Shown: positions 1-7,444 of the stretch, piece after piece | How positions within the stretch are numbered: position 1 is the stretch's first letter | Layout: every line of letters begins with the position of its first letter | Assembly: GCF_030362935.1 (NCBI RefSeq) | Contig: NZ_JAUCDY010000001.1 | Coordinates: 62,001 to 126,000 of the forward strand | Origin: Thiopseudomonas acetoxidans | GTDB lineage: Bacteria > Pseudomonadota > Gammaproteobacteria > Pseudomonadales > Pseudomonadaceae | Length of the DNA: 64,000 bases | Direction: 5' to 3' | The notes under the pieces: generated by a model | What the model was told of the DNA's origin: nothing | What the model saw: only the letters and a program-made list of their open reading frames with translations | Database searches by the model: none | Translations under genes and position numbers: made by a program

Positions 1-12
1 GGTGGAGGTTCA

Positions 13-702
13 ATGAGTACGAAAATTAGGGTTTGGGATGCTCCTTTAAGGCTGTTTCACTGGTTATTGGTCATTGCTGTATTTGCAGCAATTTTCACGG
101 GTTTGCAGGGCGGTTCATGGATGGATAGGCATGCCACGATTGGCTTGGCCGTTATCGGTTTGCTTAGCTTTAGACTGGCGTGGCTGGTACTGGGTTCAAC
201 CTATGCGCGCATCCCGGCTTTATTCCGCGCGTTTATCGCACTACCCCAGTATCTAAAAGGAGATTGGCGCACCTTAGGTCATAATCCTCTGGGTGTTATG
301 TCAATGGTGGCCTTGCTGTTGATGCTGGGCTGGCAAGCTGTAAGTGGCTTGTTTACCAATGATGAAATTGCTTTTTCCGGACCCTTATCCCGCTTGCTGA
401 GCAAGAGTGATAGTTTGTACATCACGGGTTTGCACCGACTAGGCCTTTGGGTTTTGGTTGGTTTGATTAGTTTGCATGTGTTGGCCGTGCTTTATCATGA
501 GTTTGTGCTTAAACACAGTATTGTTAAGCCGATGTTGACAGGCGATACACAGAAAACCGATGCACAGCAAAAACCCGCGGTGGGTGGTGGTTGGATTGCA
601 TTCATTGTTGCTCTGATGATTGCCGCGGGTGGCGTATATTTAGCCACTGGAGCTTGGCAACCCCCGCCCCCTGCGCCGCCTGTTTCTGCCCCTGCTTGGT
701 AG
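13..702 (+). CDS. Cytochrome b561 family protein (di-haem membrane cytochrome b)
   Basis: A 229-residue membrane protein of the bacterial cytochrome b561 / Ni,Fe-hydrogenase b-subunit type, which passes electrons between quinones and c-type cytochromes at the inner membrane. Four hydrophobic spans are visible (about residues 12-30, 40-60, 93-112 and 140-162), with likely haem-ligand histidines in RLFHWLL, DRHATIG, LHRLG and SLHVLAVLYHEF. A further hydrophobic stretch near residue 195-212 is followed by a Pro-rich tail. GGAGG lies 4 bases before the ATG. The gene is convergent with a cytochrome c' gene, a common partner of this family, so c' may be its redox partner. Family assignment is firm; the exact partner is inferred. 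Confidence 0.85.
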   Translation: MSTKIRVWDAPLRLFHWLLVIAVFAAIFTGLQGGSWMDRHATIGLAVIGLLSFRLAWLVLGSTYARIPALFRAFIALPQYLKGDWRTLGHNPLGVMSMVALLLMLGWQAVSGLFTNDEIAFSGPLSRLLSKSDSLYITGLHRLGLWVLVGLISLHVLAVLYHEFVLKHSIVKPMLTGDTQKTDAQQKPAVGGGWIAFIVALMIAAGGVYLATGAWQPPPPAPPVSAPAW

Positions 703-704
703 GA

Positions 705-738
705 TCAAAAAAGCCGAACACGAAGTTCGGCTTTTTTA
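705..738. terminator. Bidirectional intrinsic terminator between b561 and cytochrome c'
   Basis: A 9-bp stem AAGCCGAAC / GTTCGGCTT (711-719 with 725-733) is flanked by an A-run on the left and a T-run on the right, so it can serve both convergent genes. Confidence 0.85.
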
Positions 739-752
739 TAGTGCGCTAAGAC

Positions 753-1223
753 TTACATCTTTTCGCGGTACTTATCGTGGCAGCCTTTGCAGCTATCGCC
801 TGTGGCGGCAAATGCCTTGATGATTGCTGCTTTGTCGCCGGTCTTAGCTACTTCGGCTAACTCGTTGGCCGCTTTGCTAAATGCCATGGCTACTTTGCCA
901 ACGCCTTCCATGTCGGTAAACATTTCTGGGCGTACGTTGGTTTTAGTGTCACCGATGCTTTTTTCTGTGCCTGGGGTGAAGAGCGCACCCATGCCGGAGT
1001 TGGCCGTGGCGGCAATACTGTTAGCTGCAGCCTGAACCTGAGCAGGATCCCAAGCCATGGTGCCATCAATGGCCATGGCTTTGATTTTGCCCATGTTCCA
1101 GCTCATAAAGCTGTAACCGGCCTTACGGAAAATAATTTGCTCTTCTGGATCAGGCTGTGCGTTAGCCTGTAGGCTGGTGGCTATTAACAGTGCAGACATG
1201 CTGCCCAGTACTAGTTTTCTCAT
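753..1223 (-). CDS. cycP: Cytochrome c' (class II c-type cytochrome)
   Basis: 156 residues with a signal peptide (cleavage near SLQANAQP) and a single C-terminal haem motif CKGCH, close to the end as in cytochromes c'. The family folds as a four-helix bundle with five-coordinate haem that binds NO and CO; it is periplasmic and often protects against nitric oxide. The RxxGY-type motif near the mature N-terminus (FRKAGYSFMSWNMGKIKAM) is typical. The gene is convergent with cytochrome b561 and shares its terminator. The upstream region holds two perfect inverted repeats that may be operators. Family is certain; the NO role is known for the family and inferred here. Confidence 0.93.
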   Translation of the reverse strand: MRKLVLGSMSALLIATSLQANAQPDPEEQIIFRKAGYSFMSWNMGKIKAMAIDGTMAWDPAQVQAAANSIAATANSGMGALFTPGTEKSIGDTKTNVRPEMFTDMEGVGKVAMAFSKAANELAEVAKTGDKAAIIKAFAATGDSCKGCHDKYREKM

Positions 1224-1257
1224 AGGATACTCCTGTTTAGGGCTAGGTTAAGTGCGC

Positions 1258-1280
1258 ATTGACTGTAGAATAGAGTCAAT
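1258..1280 (-). promoter_or_regulatory. Inverted repeat upstream of cytochrome c' (ATTGACT-N9-AGTCAAT)
   Basis: Perfect 7-bp arms at 1258-1264 and 1274-1280 separated by 9 bases, 35-57 bases before the cytochrome c' start. Its position suggests an operator. The spacing does not fit the FNR/ANR box (TTGAT-N4-ATCAA). The binding protein is unknown. Confidence 0.4.
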
Positions 1281-1305
1281 GATAAAAAGATAGTGGATTG
1301 AAAAG

Positions 1306-1324
1306 TTGTATCCATACTATACAA
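1306..1324 (-). promoter_or_regulatory. Second inverted repeat upstream of cytochrome c' (TTGTAT-N7-ATACAA)
   Basis: Perfect 6-bp arms at 1306-1311 and 1319-1324, 83-101 bases before the cytochrome c' start. It contains the word ACTATACA (1316-1323), whose reverse complement TGTATAGT also occurs upstream of nnrS at 26587-26594. It may be an activator or repressor site; no regulator is assigned. Confidence 0.35.
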
Positions 1325-1570
1325 AATAATTATTTATGTATAGTTGCTCAGGTACACATATCGGGCAAACCTATCAAGTGGCTGGCTGTAATGATTTTTA
1401 TGAGCTATTGCATGAGTTTTTTACCACGCTTTCGATCCGGCTCGTTATAGGCGCTGCTCACCCGTTGGTACATGTTCTAGGTGCAATCCACTTCGAGGTG
1501 GCGCTCATCTGCAAATAGCTGAAACAGTTACTTTTTATTGACTAACATACAAGGTTATGCCTTTAGGCTG

Positions 1571-1630
1571 ACATGTCGCCCTAAAGGGGCGATCTACAGG
1601 AGCTCATCGCGCATAAGATGCGCTCCCACA
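1571..1630 (-). repeat. Pair of REP-type palindromic repeats
   Basis: Read on the minus strand, 1605-1630 starts TGTGGGAGC, forms the stem-loop GCGCAT-ctt-ATGCGC and ends GCGATG. It matches the first 26 bases of the repeat at 60491-60516 exactly. Just downstream on the same strand, 1574-1596 gives a variant with TGTAGAT followed by the stem CGCCC/GGGCG. The layout (conserved head, variable stem, GATG tail) is that of Pseudomonas REP sequences. Confidence 0.7.
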
Positions 1631-1992
1631 GTCCCACAATCACATAGTAAAGCAAAGCGGTTTGCACGCAGCCGGTTGCTTGGCACAGCTCTTGTAAGAG
1701 CTTACATTTTCCAAGTTCCTCGACATTTTTACAGCTGGCCAGATTTTTTTCTACACCCTTAAATGCGAAGAGCCTTAAAACGCTGCGGAGATAAAAAAAT
1801 TATGTGCATGGCTGTTCCATTTTTTTCTATCTGTGTTAGGATTTTCGCAAATTTTATCGGCTCATTGCTCTGTCCTCTACAGCGGCATGCAAGCAGCCAA
1901 TTAAATCCCAAGCGCAGGGCTTTAACTGCTATTAGGCTACTAAGGAAATGGATGCCTAGTCTGTAAATAAGTTTTTTTGAATGTAATTAAAT

Positions 1993-2008
1993 CATTGCAA
2001 TGGCAATG
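1993..2008. promoter_or_regulatory. Palindrome CATTGC-AATG-GCAATG upstream of polyamine operon
   Basis: Perfect 6-4-6 inverted repeat about 125 bases before the first binding-protein gene. Its position fits an operator or the base of the promoter region of the polyamine operon. No regulator can be named. Confidence 0.3.
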
Positions 2009-2133
2009 GTTGCCTTACTTGGCCAGACGTTACACTCAATAAAGCTTGTTTGTAAAAACATTGCTATTACACCCCAATGTCCGCCTTCACTAAGCGGTTG
2101 ATTCTTTAAACAGACTACAAAGGAGCTGTGCGC

Positions 2134-3228
2134 GTGAAAAAATTTACTTTTCCATTAGCGATCCTCGCTATGACTTTGGCTGCTGCCACCACTGTATACG
2201 CCGAAAAGCGCGTACTGCATGTATACCACTGGTCTGACTACGTTGCTCCAGACACTATTAGCAATTTTGAAAAGCAAAGTGGGATCAAGGTGGTGCTTGA
2301 TGTGTACGATAACAACGAGGTTCTAGAAGCAAAATTACTGTCTGGTCACTCCGGCTATGACATTGTAGTGCCCTCTAACCCGTTTTTGGCTAAGCAAATT
2401 AAAGCCGGTGTTTACCAGAAGCTAGACCGTAGCCAATTACCTCTTTGGGATAACCTAAACAAGGATTTGCTTAAAACTTTGGAAGTGAGTGATCCGGGTA
2501 ATCAGTACTCCATTCCTTACATGTGGGGCTCTATTGGCATTGGTTATAACCTGGACAAGGTCAAGGCAGAGCTTGGCGATGTAGCGCTGGATAGCTGGGA
2601 CTTTGTTTTCAATCCGGAGTACGTGAGCAAACTGCACGAGTGTGGTGTAGCTTTGCTTGATTCACCTACAGAAATAATCCCTGCAGCCATGCACTACCTT
2701 GGTTTGCCGACAGACAGCGACAATCCAGAGCACTTAAAGCAAGCAGAAGACCTGCTATTAAAAATTCGTCCTTACATTACCTACTTCCATTCTTCTAAGT
2801 ATATTTCAGACTTGGCTAATGGCAATATTTGTGTAGCAGTAGGCTATTCTGGCGATCTTTACCAGAGCAAGGCGCGCGCCGAGGAAGGTACAGGTAACGT
2901 ACGTATTGCCTATACCATTCCGAAAGAAGGTGCTGGCACATTCTTCGATATGGTGGGTATTCCTGCCGATGCGAAAAATGTCACAGAAGCGCATGAGTTT
3001 ATAAACTACCTGTTGCAGCCTCAGGTGATGGCGGATTTGACCAACTACTTGCAGTTTCCTAATGCTAATAGTGCAGCGACACCATTAGTTGATGAGCTGT
3101 ACCGCAACGATCCTGGCATCTATCCGGATGAAGCTATGCTGAAAAAGCTGTACACCTTCCCGGATTTGTCTGCCAAAATCCAGCGCGTTATGACCCGTAG
3201 CTGGACCAAAATCAAATCAGGCAAATAG
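2134..3228 (+). CDS. spuD: Polyamine ABC transporter periplasmic binding protein 1 (SpuD/PotF-like, putrescine type)
   Basis: A periplasmic polyamine receptor that delivers substrate to the SpuFGH transporter. I start it at GTG 2134 because AGGAG (2121-2125) is 8 bases upstream; GTG 2128 is only 2 bases away. This gives 364 residues with a signal peptide ending near TTVYA. The N-terminal YHWSDY motif and the FDMVGIPADA motif are hallmarks of PotF/SpuD. The residue pair before the conserved Asp is FF (about 270-271); in P. aeruginosa a Phe here marks putrescine-preferring SpuD, versus Trp in spermidine-preferring SpuE. First of two tandem receptors; substrate preference is inferred from that residue. 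Confidence 0.9.
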   Translation: MKKFTFPLAILAMTLAAATTVYAEKRVLHVYHWSDYVAPDTISNFEKQSGIKVVLDVYDNNEVLEAKLLSGHSGYDIVVPSNPFLAKQIKAGVYQKLDRSQLPLWDNLNKDLLKTLEVSDPGNQYSIPYMWGSIGIGYNLDKVKAELGDVALDSWDFVFNPEYVSKLHECGVALLDSPTEIIPAAMHYLGLPTDSDNPEHLKQAEDLLLKIRPYITYFHSSKYISDLANGNICVAVGYSGDLYQSKARAEEGTGNVRIAYTIPKEGAGTFFDMVGIPADAKNVTEAHEFINYLLQPQVMADLTNYLQFPNANSAATPLVDELYRNDPGIYPDEAMLKKLYTFPDLSAKIQRVMTRSWTKIKSGK

Positions 3229-3239
3229 TCTGTGCCCTT

Positions 3240-3267
3240 GCAGTCTCGTCATGATTGGCGAGACTGC
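3240..3267 (+). other. Intercistronic hairpin between the two binding-protein genes
   Basis: A 9-bp perfect stem GCAGTCTCG / CGAGACTGC with a 10-base loop, without a T-run. It is better read as an mRNA-stabilising or processing hairpin than a terminator. Confidence 0.5.
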
Positions 3268-3298
3268 TTAGCCTATAGTAAAGAGAGAGGACGTATTA

Positions 3299-4390
3299 TT
3301 GCTTAAATTATTTCAATCTGTGGTGTTAGGAACTGCATTAACTGTGACTGCTAGCGGTGTGGCCAGTGCATCAACCGTGCATGTGTATAACTGGTCGGAT
3401 TACATCAGTGAAACAGCGCTGAGCGACTTTAAAGAACGCCATGGTATCCATGTGGTGTACGACGTATTTGATTCCAACGAAACCCTTGAAGGCAAACTGC
3501 TTGCAGGTCGGAGTGGCTATGATGTGGTGGTGCCCTCGGATCATTTTTTAGCGCGCCAAGTGCAAGCTGGTGTCTTCCAAAAGCTAGATCACAGCCTATT
3601 GCCTAACTGGAGTAACTTGGAAGAGCACTTGATGAAGCAAGTCGCTACCAATGACCCAGGCAACCAATACGCCGTGCCTTACTTATGGGGAACTAACGGC
3701 ATTGGTTATAACGTCGACAAGGTCAAAGAAGTGCTTGGCGTGGATACGATTGATTCTTGGGCCGTTTTGTTTGAGCCTGAGACTATGGAGAAGCTGAGCA
3801 CCTGTGGTGTGGCTTTTTTGGATGCTGCAGATGAAATGATTCCTGCCGTACTCAACTACATGGGGTTGAACCCCAACTCACATAAAGCCAAGGACTACGA
3901 GCAAGCGGTAGAGAAGCTGGCGAAAGTTCGCCCCTATGTGACCTATTTCCACTCATCCAAATATGTGTCGGATCTAGCCAATGGCAACATCTGTGTCGCG
4001 GCGGGTTTTTCTGGCGATGTGATGCAAGCTGCTGACCGCGCAGAAGAAGCAGGGTTAGGCGTTGAGATTGCCTACAGCATTCCAAAGGAAGGCGGTAATC
4101 TGTGGTTTGACGTGTTGGCGATTCCAGCCGATGCCGGCAATGTGGAGCAAGCACATGCCTTTATTAACTATTTGCTGGAGCCCGAAGTGATTGCAGGTAT
4201 CAGTGACTATGTGGGCTATGCTAACCCTAACAAGCATGCAGATGAGCTGATGGACGAAGAAGTTCGCAATAACCCCGCAGTCTATCCAGATCAGGACGTG
4301 CTAGACAAACTCTTTGTGTCCGAGCCTTTACCCGCTAATGTGCAGCGGATTAAAACCCGTGCTTGGACTCGTTTTAAATCGGGACGTTAA
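3299..4390 (+). CDS. spuE: Polyamine ABC transporter periplasmic binding protein 2 (SpuE/PotF-like, spermidine type)
   Basis: Second polyamine receptor, 363 residues, clearly paralogous to the preceding gene. It begins at a TTG codon with AGAGAGG (3284-3290) 8 bases upstream, and the signal peptide MLKLFQSVVLGTAL...ASA follows at once, so the rare TTG start is well supported. Conserved ligand-pocket motifs are YNWSDY near residue 30 and LWFDVLAIPADA near 268-279. Trp269 replaces the Phe of the first paralogue, matching the SpuE-type (spermidine) pocket known in P. aeruginosa. A terminator-like hairpin directly follows the gene, which should make receptors more abundant than the membrane parts. 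Confidence 0.9.
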   Translation: MLKLFQSVVLGTALTVTASGVASASTVHVYNWSDYISETALSDFKERHGIHVVYDVFDSNETLEGKLLAGRSGYDVVVPSDHFLARQVQAGVFQKLDHSLLPNWSNLEEHLMKQVATNDPGNQYAVPYLWGTNGIGYNVDKVKEVLGVDTIDSWAVLFEPETMEKLSTCGVAFLDAADEMIPAVLNYMGLNPNSHKAKDYEQAVEKLAKVRPYVTYFHSSKYVSDLANGNICVAAGFSGDVMQAADRAEEAGLGVEIAYSIPKEGGNLWFDVLAIPADAGNVEQAHAFINYLLEPEVIAGISDYVGYANPNKHADELMDEEVRNNPAVYPDQDVLDKLFVSEPLPANVQRIKTRAWTRFKSGR

Positions 4391-4413
4391 CTTAATAACG
4401 GTCTGTAGTTAAT

Positions 4414-4441
4414 AGCTCAGTCGTAAGGCTGAGCTTTTTTG
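4414..4441 (+). terminator. Intrinsic terminator after spuE, inside the operon
   Basis: Stem AGCTCAG / CTGAGCT (4414-4420 with 4429-4435) followed by a run of T, only 3 bases before the Shine-Dalgarno of the ATPase gene. It probably stops part of transcription and lowers expression of spuFGH relative to the receptors. Confidence 0.75.
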
Positions 4442-4454
4442 TTGGGAGAATTCG

Positions 4455-5609
4455 ATGGCAATACCTTCAGGCGCTTATAAGAAAGCGTTAGCCAATATGC
4501 AAAAAACCAAAGATGTGCTGGTGCGTATTGAGCGGGTGAGTAAAAGTTTTGGCGACACCGTGGCGGTTGATAGCGTTAGTATCAACATCAATAAGGGTGA
4601 AATCTTTGCTTTATTGGGCGGGTCGGGATCGGGTAAGTCCACCTTGCTCAGGATGCTGGCCGGCTTTGAAACGCCCTCTGAAGGACGGATCTTTCTTGAT
4701 GGGGTAGACATTACCCATATGCCTCCTTATGAGCGTCCGATCAATATGATGTTTCAGTCGTATGCACTTTTCCCGCATATGACGGTGGAGCAAAATATTG
4801 CTTTTGGCCTGAAACAAGATAATTTGCCGCGTGAAGAAATCCAAGAGCGGGTTGAGGAAATGCTGCGCTTGGTACACATGACCAAGTACTCAAAGCGCAA
4901 GCCGCATAATTTATCCGGTGGTCAACGCCAGCGCGTGGCTTTAGCACGCTCACTGGCCAAGCGGCCTAAACTGTTATTACTCGATGAGCCGATGGGTGCT
5001 TTGGATAAAAAACTACGCTCACAAATGCAGCTGGAGTTGGTCGAAATTATCGAGCGTGTGGGCGTAACCTGCGTGATGGTCACCCACGACCAAGAAGAAG
5101 CCATGACCATGGCTGAGCGCATTGCCATTATGAACCAAGGCTGGATCGAGCAAGTGGGCAGTCCGATGGATATTTATGAAACCCCCGCCAACCGCATGGT
5201 GTGTGAGTTTATCGGCAACGTAAATCTGTTCGATGGCGAAATTATTGTTGATGAGTTGGACCACGCCATTATTGCCAGCCCGCAATTACCCATACCCATT
5301 TACGTGGGTCATGGTATCGCTGCGCGTGCGGAAGATAAGCGCGTCACCTTTGCCTTGCGTCCGGAAAAACTGTTGCTCTCCAGCACTAAGCCCGAAGATC
5401 TCGAATACGAAGACTACAACTGGTGCACCGCCAAGGTGCATGACATTGCCTATTTGGGTGGGCATTCGGTGTATTACGTTGAGTTGCCCTCGGGCAAAAT
5501 AGCGCAAGCTTTTATGGCGAACTCAGAACGTAACGTCAAACGCCCGACGTGGGACGACGAAGTGTTTGTCCATTGGGTGGATGATAGCGGCGTGGTGTTC
5601 CAGCAATGA
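4455..5609 (+). CDS. spuF: Polyamine ABC transporter ATP-binding protein (SpuF/PotG-like)
   Basis: 384-residue ATPase that drives polyamine import. Visible motifs are Walker A GGSGSGKST, the ABC signature LSGGQRQRVALARSL, Walker B LLLLDEPMGALD and the H-loop MVTHDQEEA. A C-terminal TOBE-type regulatory domain follows (about residues 285-380), typical of PotA/PotG. Start ATG 4455 has GGGAG 6 bases upstream. It overlaps the next permease gene by 4 bases (ATGA), which indicates translational coupling. Subfamily is set by the operon. Confidence 0.92.
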   Translation: MAIPSGAYKKALANMQKTKDVLVRIERVSKSFGDTVAVDSVSININKGEIFALLGGSGSGKSTLLRMLAGFETPSEGRIFLDGVDITHMPPYERPINMMFQSYALFPHMTVEQNIAFGLKQDNLPREEIQERVEEMLRLVHMTKYSKRKPHNLSGGQRQRVALARSLAKRPKLLLLDEPMGALDKKLRSQMQLELVEIIERVGVTCVMVTHDQEEAMTMAERIAIMNQGWIEQVGSPMDIYETPANRMVCEFIGNVNLFDGEIIVDELDHAIIASPQLPIPIYVGHGIAARAEDKRVTFALRPEKLLLSSTKPEDLEYEDYNWCTAKVHDIAYLGGHSVYYVELPSGKIAQAFMANSERNVKRPTWDDEVFVHWVDDSGVVFQQ

Positions 5610-6511
5610 GCGCCTTAAACTGGTTAAAACAGCGTCTGCCCAATGGCAAGCATGCGCTCATCGGTATTCCCTTTGCGTGGATGCTGCTGTTTTTCTTGCT
5701 GCCGTTTGCCATTATTTTAAAAATTAGCTTTGCTGAAGCCGACATCGCGATTCCACCCTATACCAGCTTGGTCGAATGGGCGGATGAGAAGTTGGCGATC
5801 CTGCTGAATTTGGGTAATTACATCCTACTCAGCGAAGATAAGTTGTATATCGCAGCGTATCTGGGCTCGGTCAAAATTGCTTTAATCAGTACCTTTTGGT
5901 GCTTGCTGCTGGGCTATCCCATGGCTTATGCCATCTCCCGCTCTAGTCCCGGTATGCGTCCGGTGTGGCTGCTACTGGTGATGATGCCTGCTTGGACAGC
6001 GTTGCTGATTCGCGTGTATGCCTGGATGGGTATTCTGAGCAATAACGGACTGCTTAATGGTTTTTTGCTGTGGATTGGGCTGATTAGCGAGCCTTTACAA
6101 ATTTTAAATACCAACCTTGCCGTCTATATCGGCATCGTTTATGCCTACCTGCCGTTTATGGTGTTACCGCTATATGCCAATCTGGCTAAGCATGACCAAT
6201 CACTGTTAGAGGCGGCAGCTGATTTGGGCGCGCGCCGTCATACTAGCTTTTGGAGGATTACTTTCCCGTTATCCAAAGGCGGTATTATCACTGGCTGCAT
6301 GCTGGTGTTTATTCCGGTAGTGGGGGAGTTTGTGATTCCTGAATTGTTAGGCGGTCCTGAAACGTTAATGATCGGTAAAGTGCTCTGGCAAGAGTTCTTT
6401 AATAACCGTGACTGGCCTGCGGCATCAGCCTTGGCGGTAATCATGCTGCTGATTTTGCTGATTCCCATAGTGTTCTTTAACCGAGCACAGGCCAAAGAGT
6501 TGGAGGGCTAA
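5606..6511 (+). CDS. spuG: Polyamine ABC transporter permease (SpuG/PotH-like)
   Basis: 301-residue inner-membrane permease with six predicted spans and the EAA loop EAAADLGARRHTSFWRITFP (about residues 200-220), which docks on the ATPase. It belongs to the PotB/PotH branch, with the long first periplasmic loop usual in this branch. Overlaps spuF by 4 bases and is followed after 3 bases by spuH, so one translationally coupled unit. Confidence 0.9.
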   Translation: MSALNWLKQRLPNGKHALIGIPFAWMLLFFLLPFAIILKISFAEADIAIPPYTSLVEWADEKLAILLNLGNYILLSEDKLYIAAYLGSVKIALISTFWCLLLGYPMAYAISRSSPGMRPVWLLLVMMPAWTALLIRVYAWMGILSNNGLLNGFLLWIGLISEPLQILNTNLAVYIGIVYAYLPFMVLPLYANLAKHDQSLLEAAADLGARRHTSFWRITFPLSKGGIITGCMLVFIPVVGEFVIPELLGGPETLMIGKVLWQEFFNNRDWPAASALAVIMLLILLIPIVFFNRAQAKELEG

Positions 6512-6514
6512 CCT

Positions 6515-7393
6515 ATGGGATTTATTAAAAAGTTTAGCTTTTCACGCTTTATGCTGATTGTCGGGCTGCTATTTATCTATGTGCCGATGTTGGTGCTGGT
6601 GCTGTATTCCTTTAACGCTTCACGCTTAGTGACAGTATGGGGCGGCTGGTCGACCAAATGGTATGCGGGGTTGCTGGATAACCAGCAGCTGATGAGTGCG
6701 GTCTTGCGTTCTTTGGAGATTGCCACCTATACCGCGATAGCCGCCACTGCCTTGGGCACGCTTGCAGCGCTGGTGCTGACACGCATCAAGCACTTCCGTG
6801 GGCGTACGCTGTTTGGCGGTATGGTGACCGCACCCTTGGTTATGCCAGAGGTGATCACGGGGCTGTCATTATTGTTGTTGTTTGTCGCCATGGCGCAGCT
6901 GATTGGCTGGCCGATGGAGCGCGGAGTGGTCACCATCTGGATTGCGCACACCACCTTCAGTACGGCTTATGTGGCCGTGATCGTTTCATCACGCTTGCGT
7001 GAGCTGGACCGCTCGATGGAAGAAGCCGCGATGGATTTGGGCGCTAAGCCGTGGAAGGTGTTTTTCTTAATCACCATACCGATGATTGTACCCTCGTTAG
7101 CCGCTGGCTTTATGATGGCATTTGCGCTGTCGCTGGATGACTTGGTGCTGGCAAGCTTTGTTTCAGGGCCAGGTTCGACGACTTTGCCGATGGAGATATT
7201 TTCTGCGGTGCGCCTTGGGGTTAAGCCTGAAATCAACGCGGTGGCGAGCTTGATTCTGTTAGCCGTGTCCTTGGCAACCTTCTTGGTCTGGTTTTTTACC
7301 CGCAGTACCGAAGAAAAGCGCAAGCAGTCAGTGGCTAAGTTGGAGGCTTTGGAGCGTGCCAGTGCGGCGGTACGTTTAGGGCCGGAAGTTTAA
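6515..7393 (+). CDS. spuH: Polyamine ABC transporter permease (SpuH/PotI-like)
   Basis: 292-residue second permease, PotC/PotI branch, with six hydrophobic spans and the EAA loop EEAAMDLGAKPWKVFFLITI (about residues 169-188). It forms the heterodimeric membrane channel with the preceding gene product. GGAGG overlaps the end of the upstream gene. Last gene of the polyamine operon; the C-terminus beyond the last span is long and charged. Confidence 0.9.
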   Translation: MGFIKKFSFSRFMLIVGLLFIYVPMLVLVLYSFNASRLVTVWGGWSTKWYAGLLDNQQLMSAVLRSLEIATYTAIAATALGTLAALVLTRIKHFRGRTLFGGMVTAPLVMPEVITGLSLLLLFVAMAQLIGWPMERGVVTIWIAHTTFSTAYVAVIVSSRLRELDRSMEEAAMDLGAKPWKVFFLITIPMIVPSLAAGFMMAFALSLDDLVLASFVSGPGSTTLPMEIFSAVRLGVKPEINAVASLILLAVSLATFLVWFFTRSTEEKRKQSVAKLEALERASAAVRLGPEV

Positions 7394-7407
7394 CCTTATA
7401 GGGCAGT

Positions 7408-7432
7408 CGGGCGCGCAATACTGCTGCGCCCG
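7408..7432. terminator. Possible hairpin terminator between spuH and gshA
   Basis: Stem CGGGCGC / GCGCCCG with an 11-base loop between convergent genes. It lacks a T-run, so intrinsic termination is doubtful. Confidence 0.35.
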
Positions 7433-7444
7433 TCACCTGTTAGG

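Larger units (their letters stand above)
1325..2127. other. Long non-coding stretch with REP repeats
   Basis: About 800 bases between the cytochrome c' control region and the polyamine operon. Short open frames exist (1336-1518, 1538-1762, 1763-1966) but none has a convincing ribosome site, composition or recognisable protein. It carries REP-type hairpins (1571-1630) and a 16-bp palindrome (1993-2008). I see no RNA gene in it. Confidence 0.5.

Noticed and set aside
1258..1280. FNR/ANR box upstream of cytochrome c'
   Set aside because: Arms resemble TTGAC/GTCAA but are 9-11 bases apart instead of 4.
1336..1966. Three short plus-strand frames in the 0.8-kb gap
   Set aside because: No ribosome sites, one spans REP hairpins, and none looks like a protein family.
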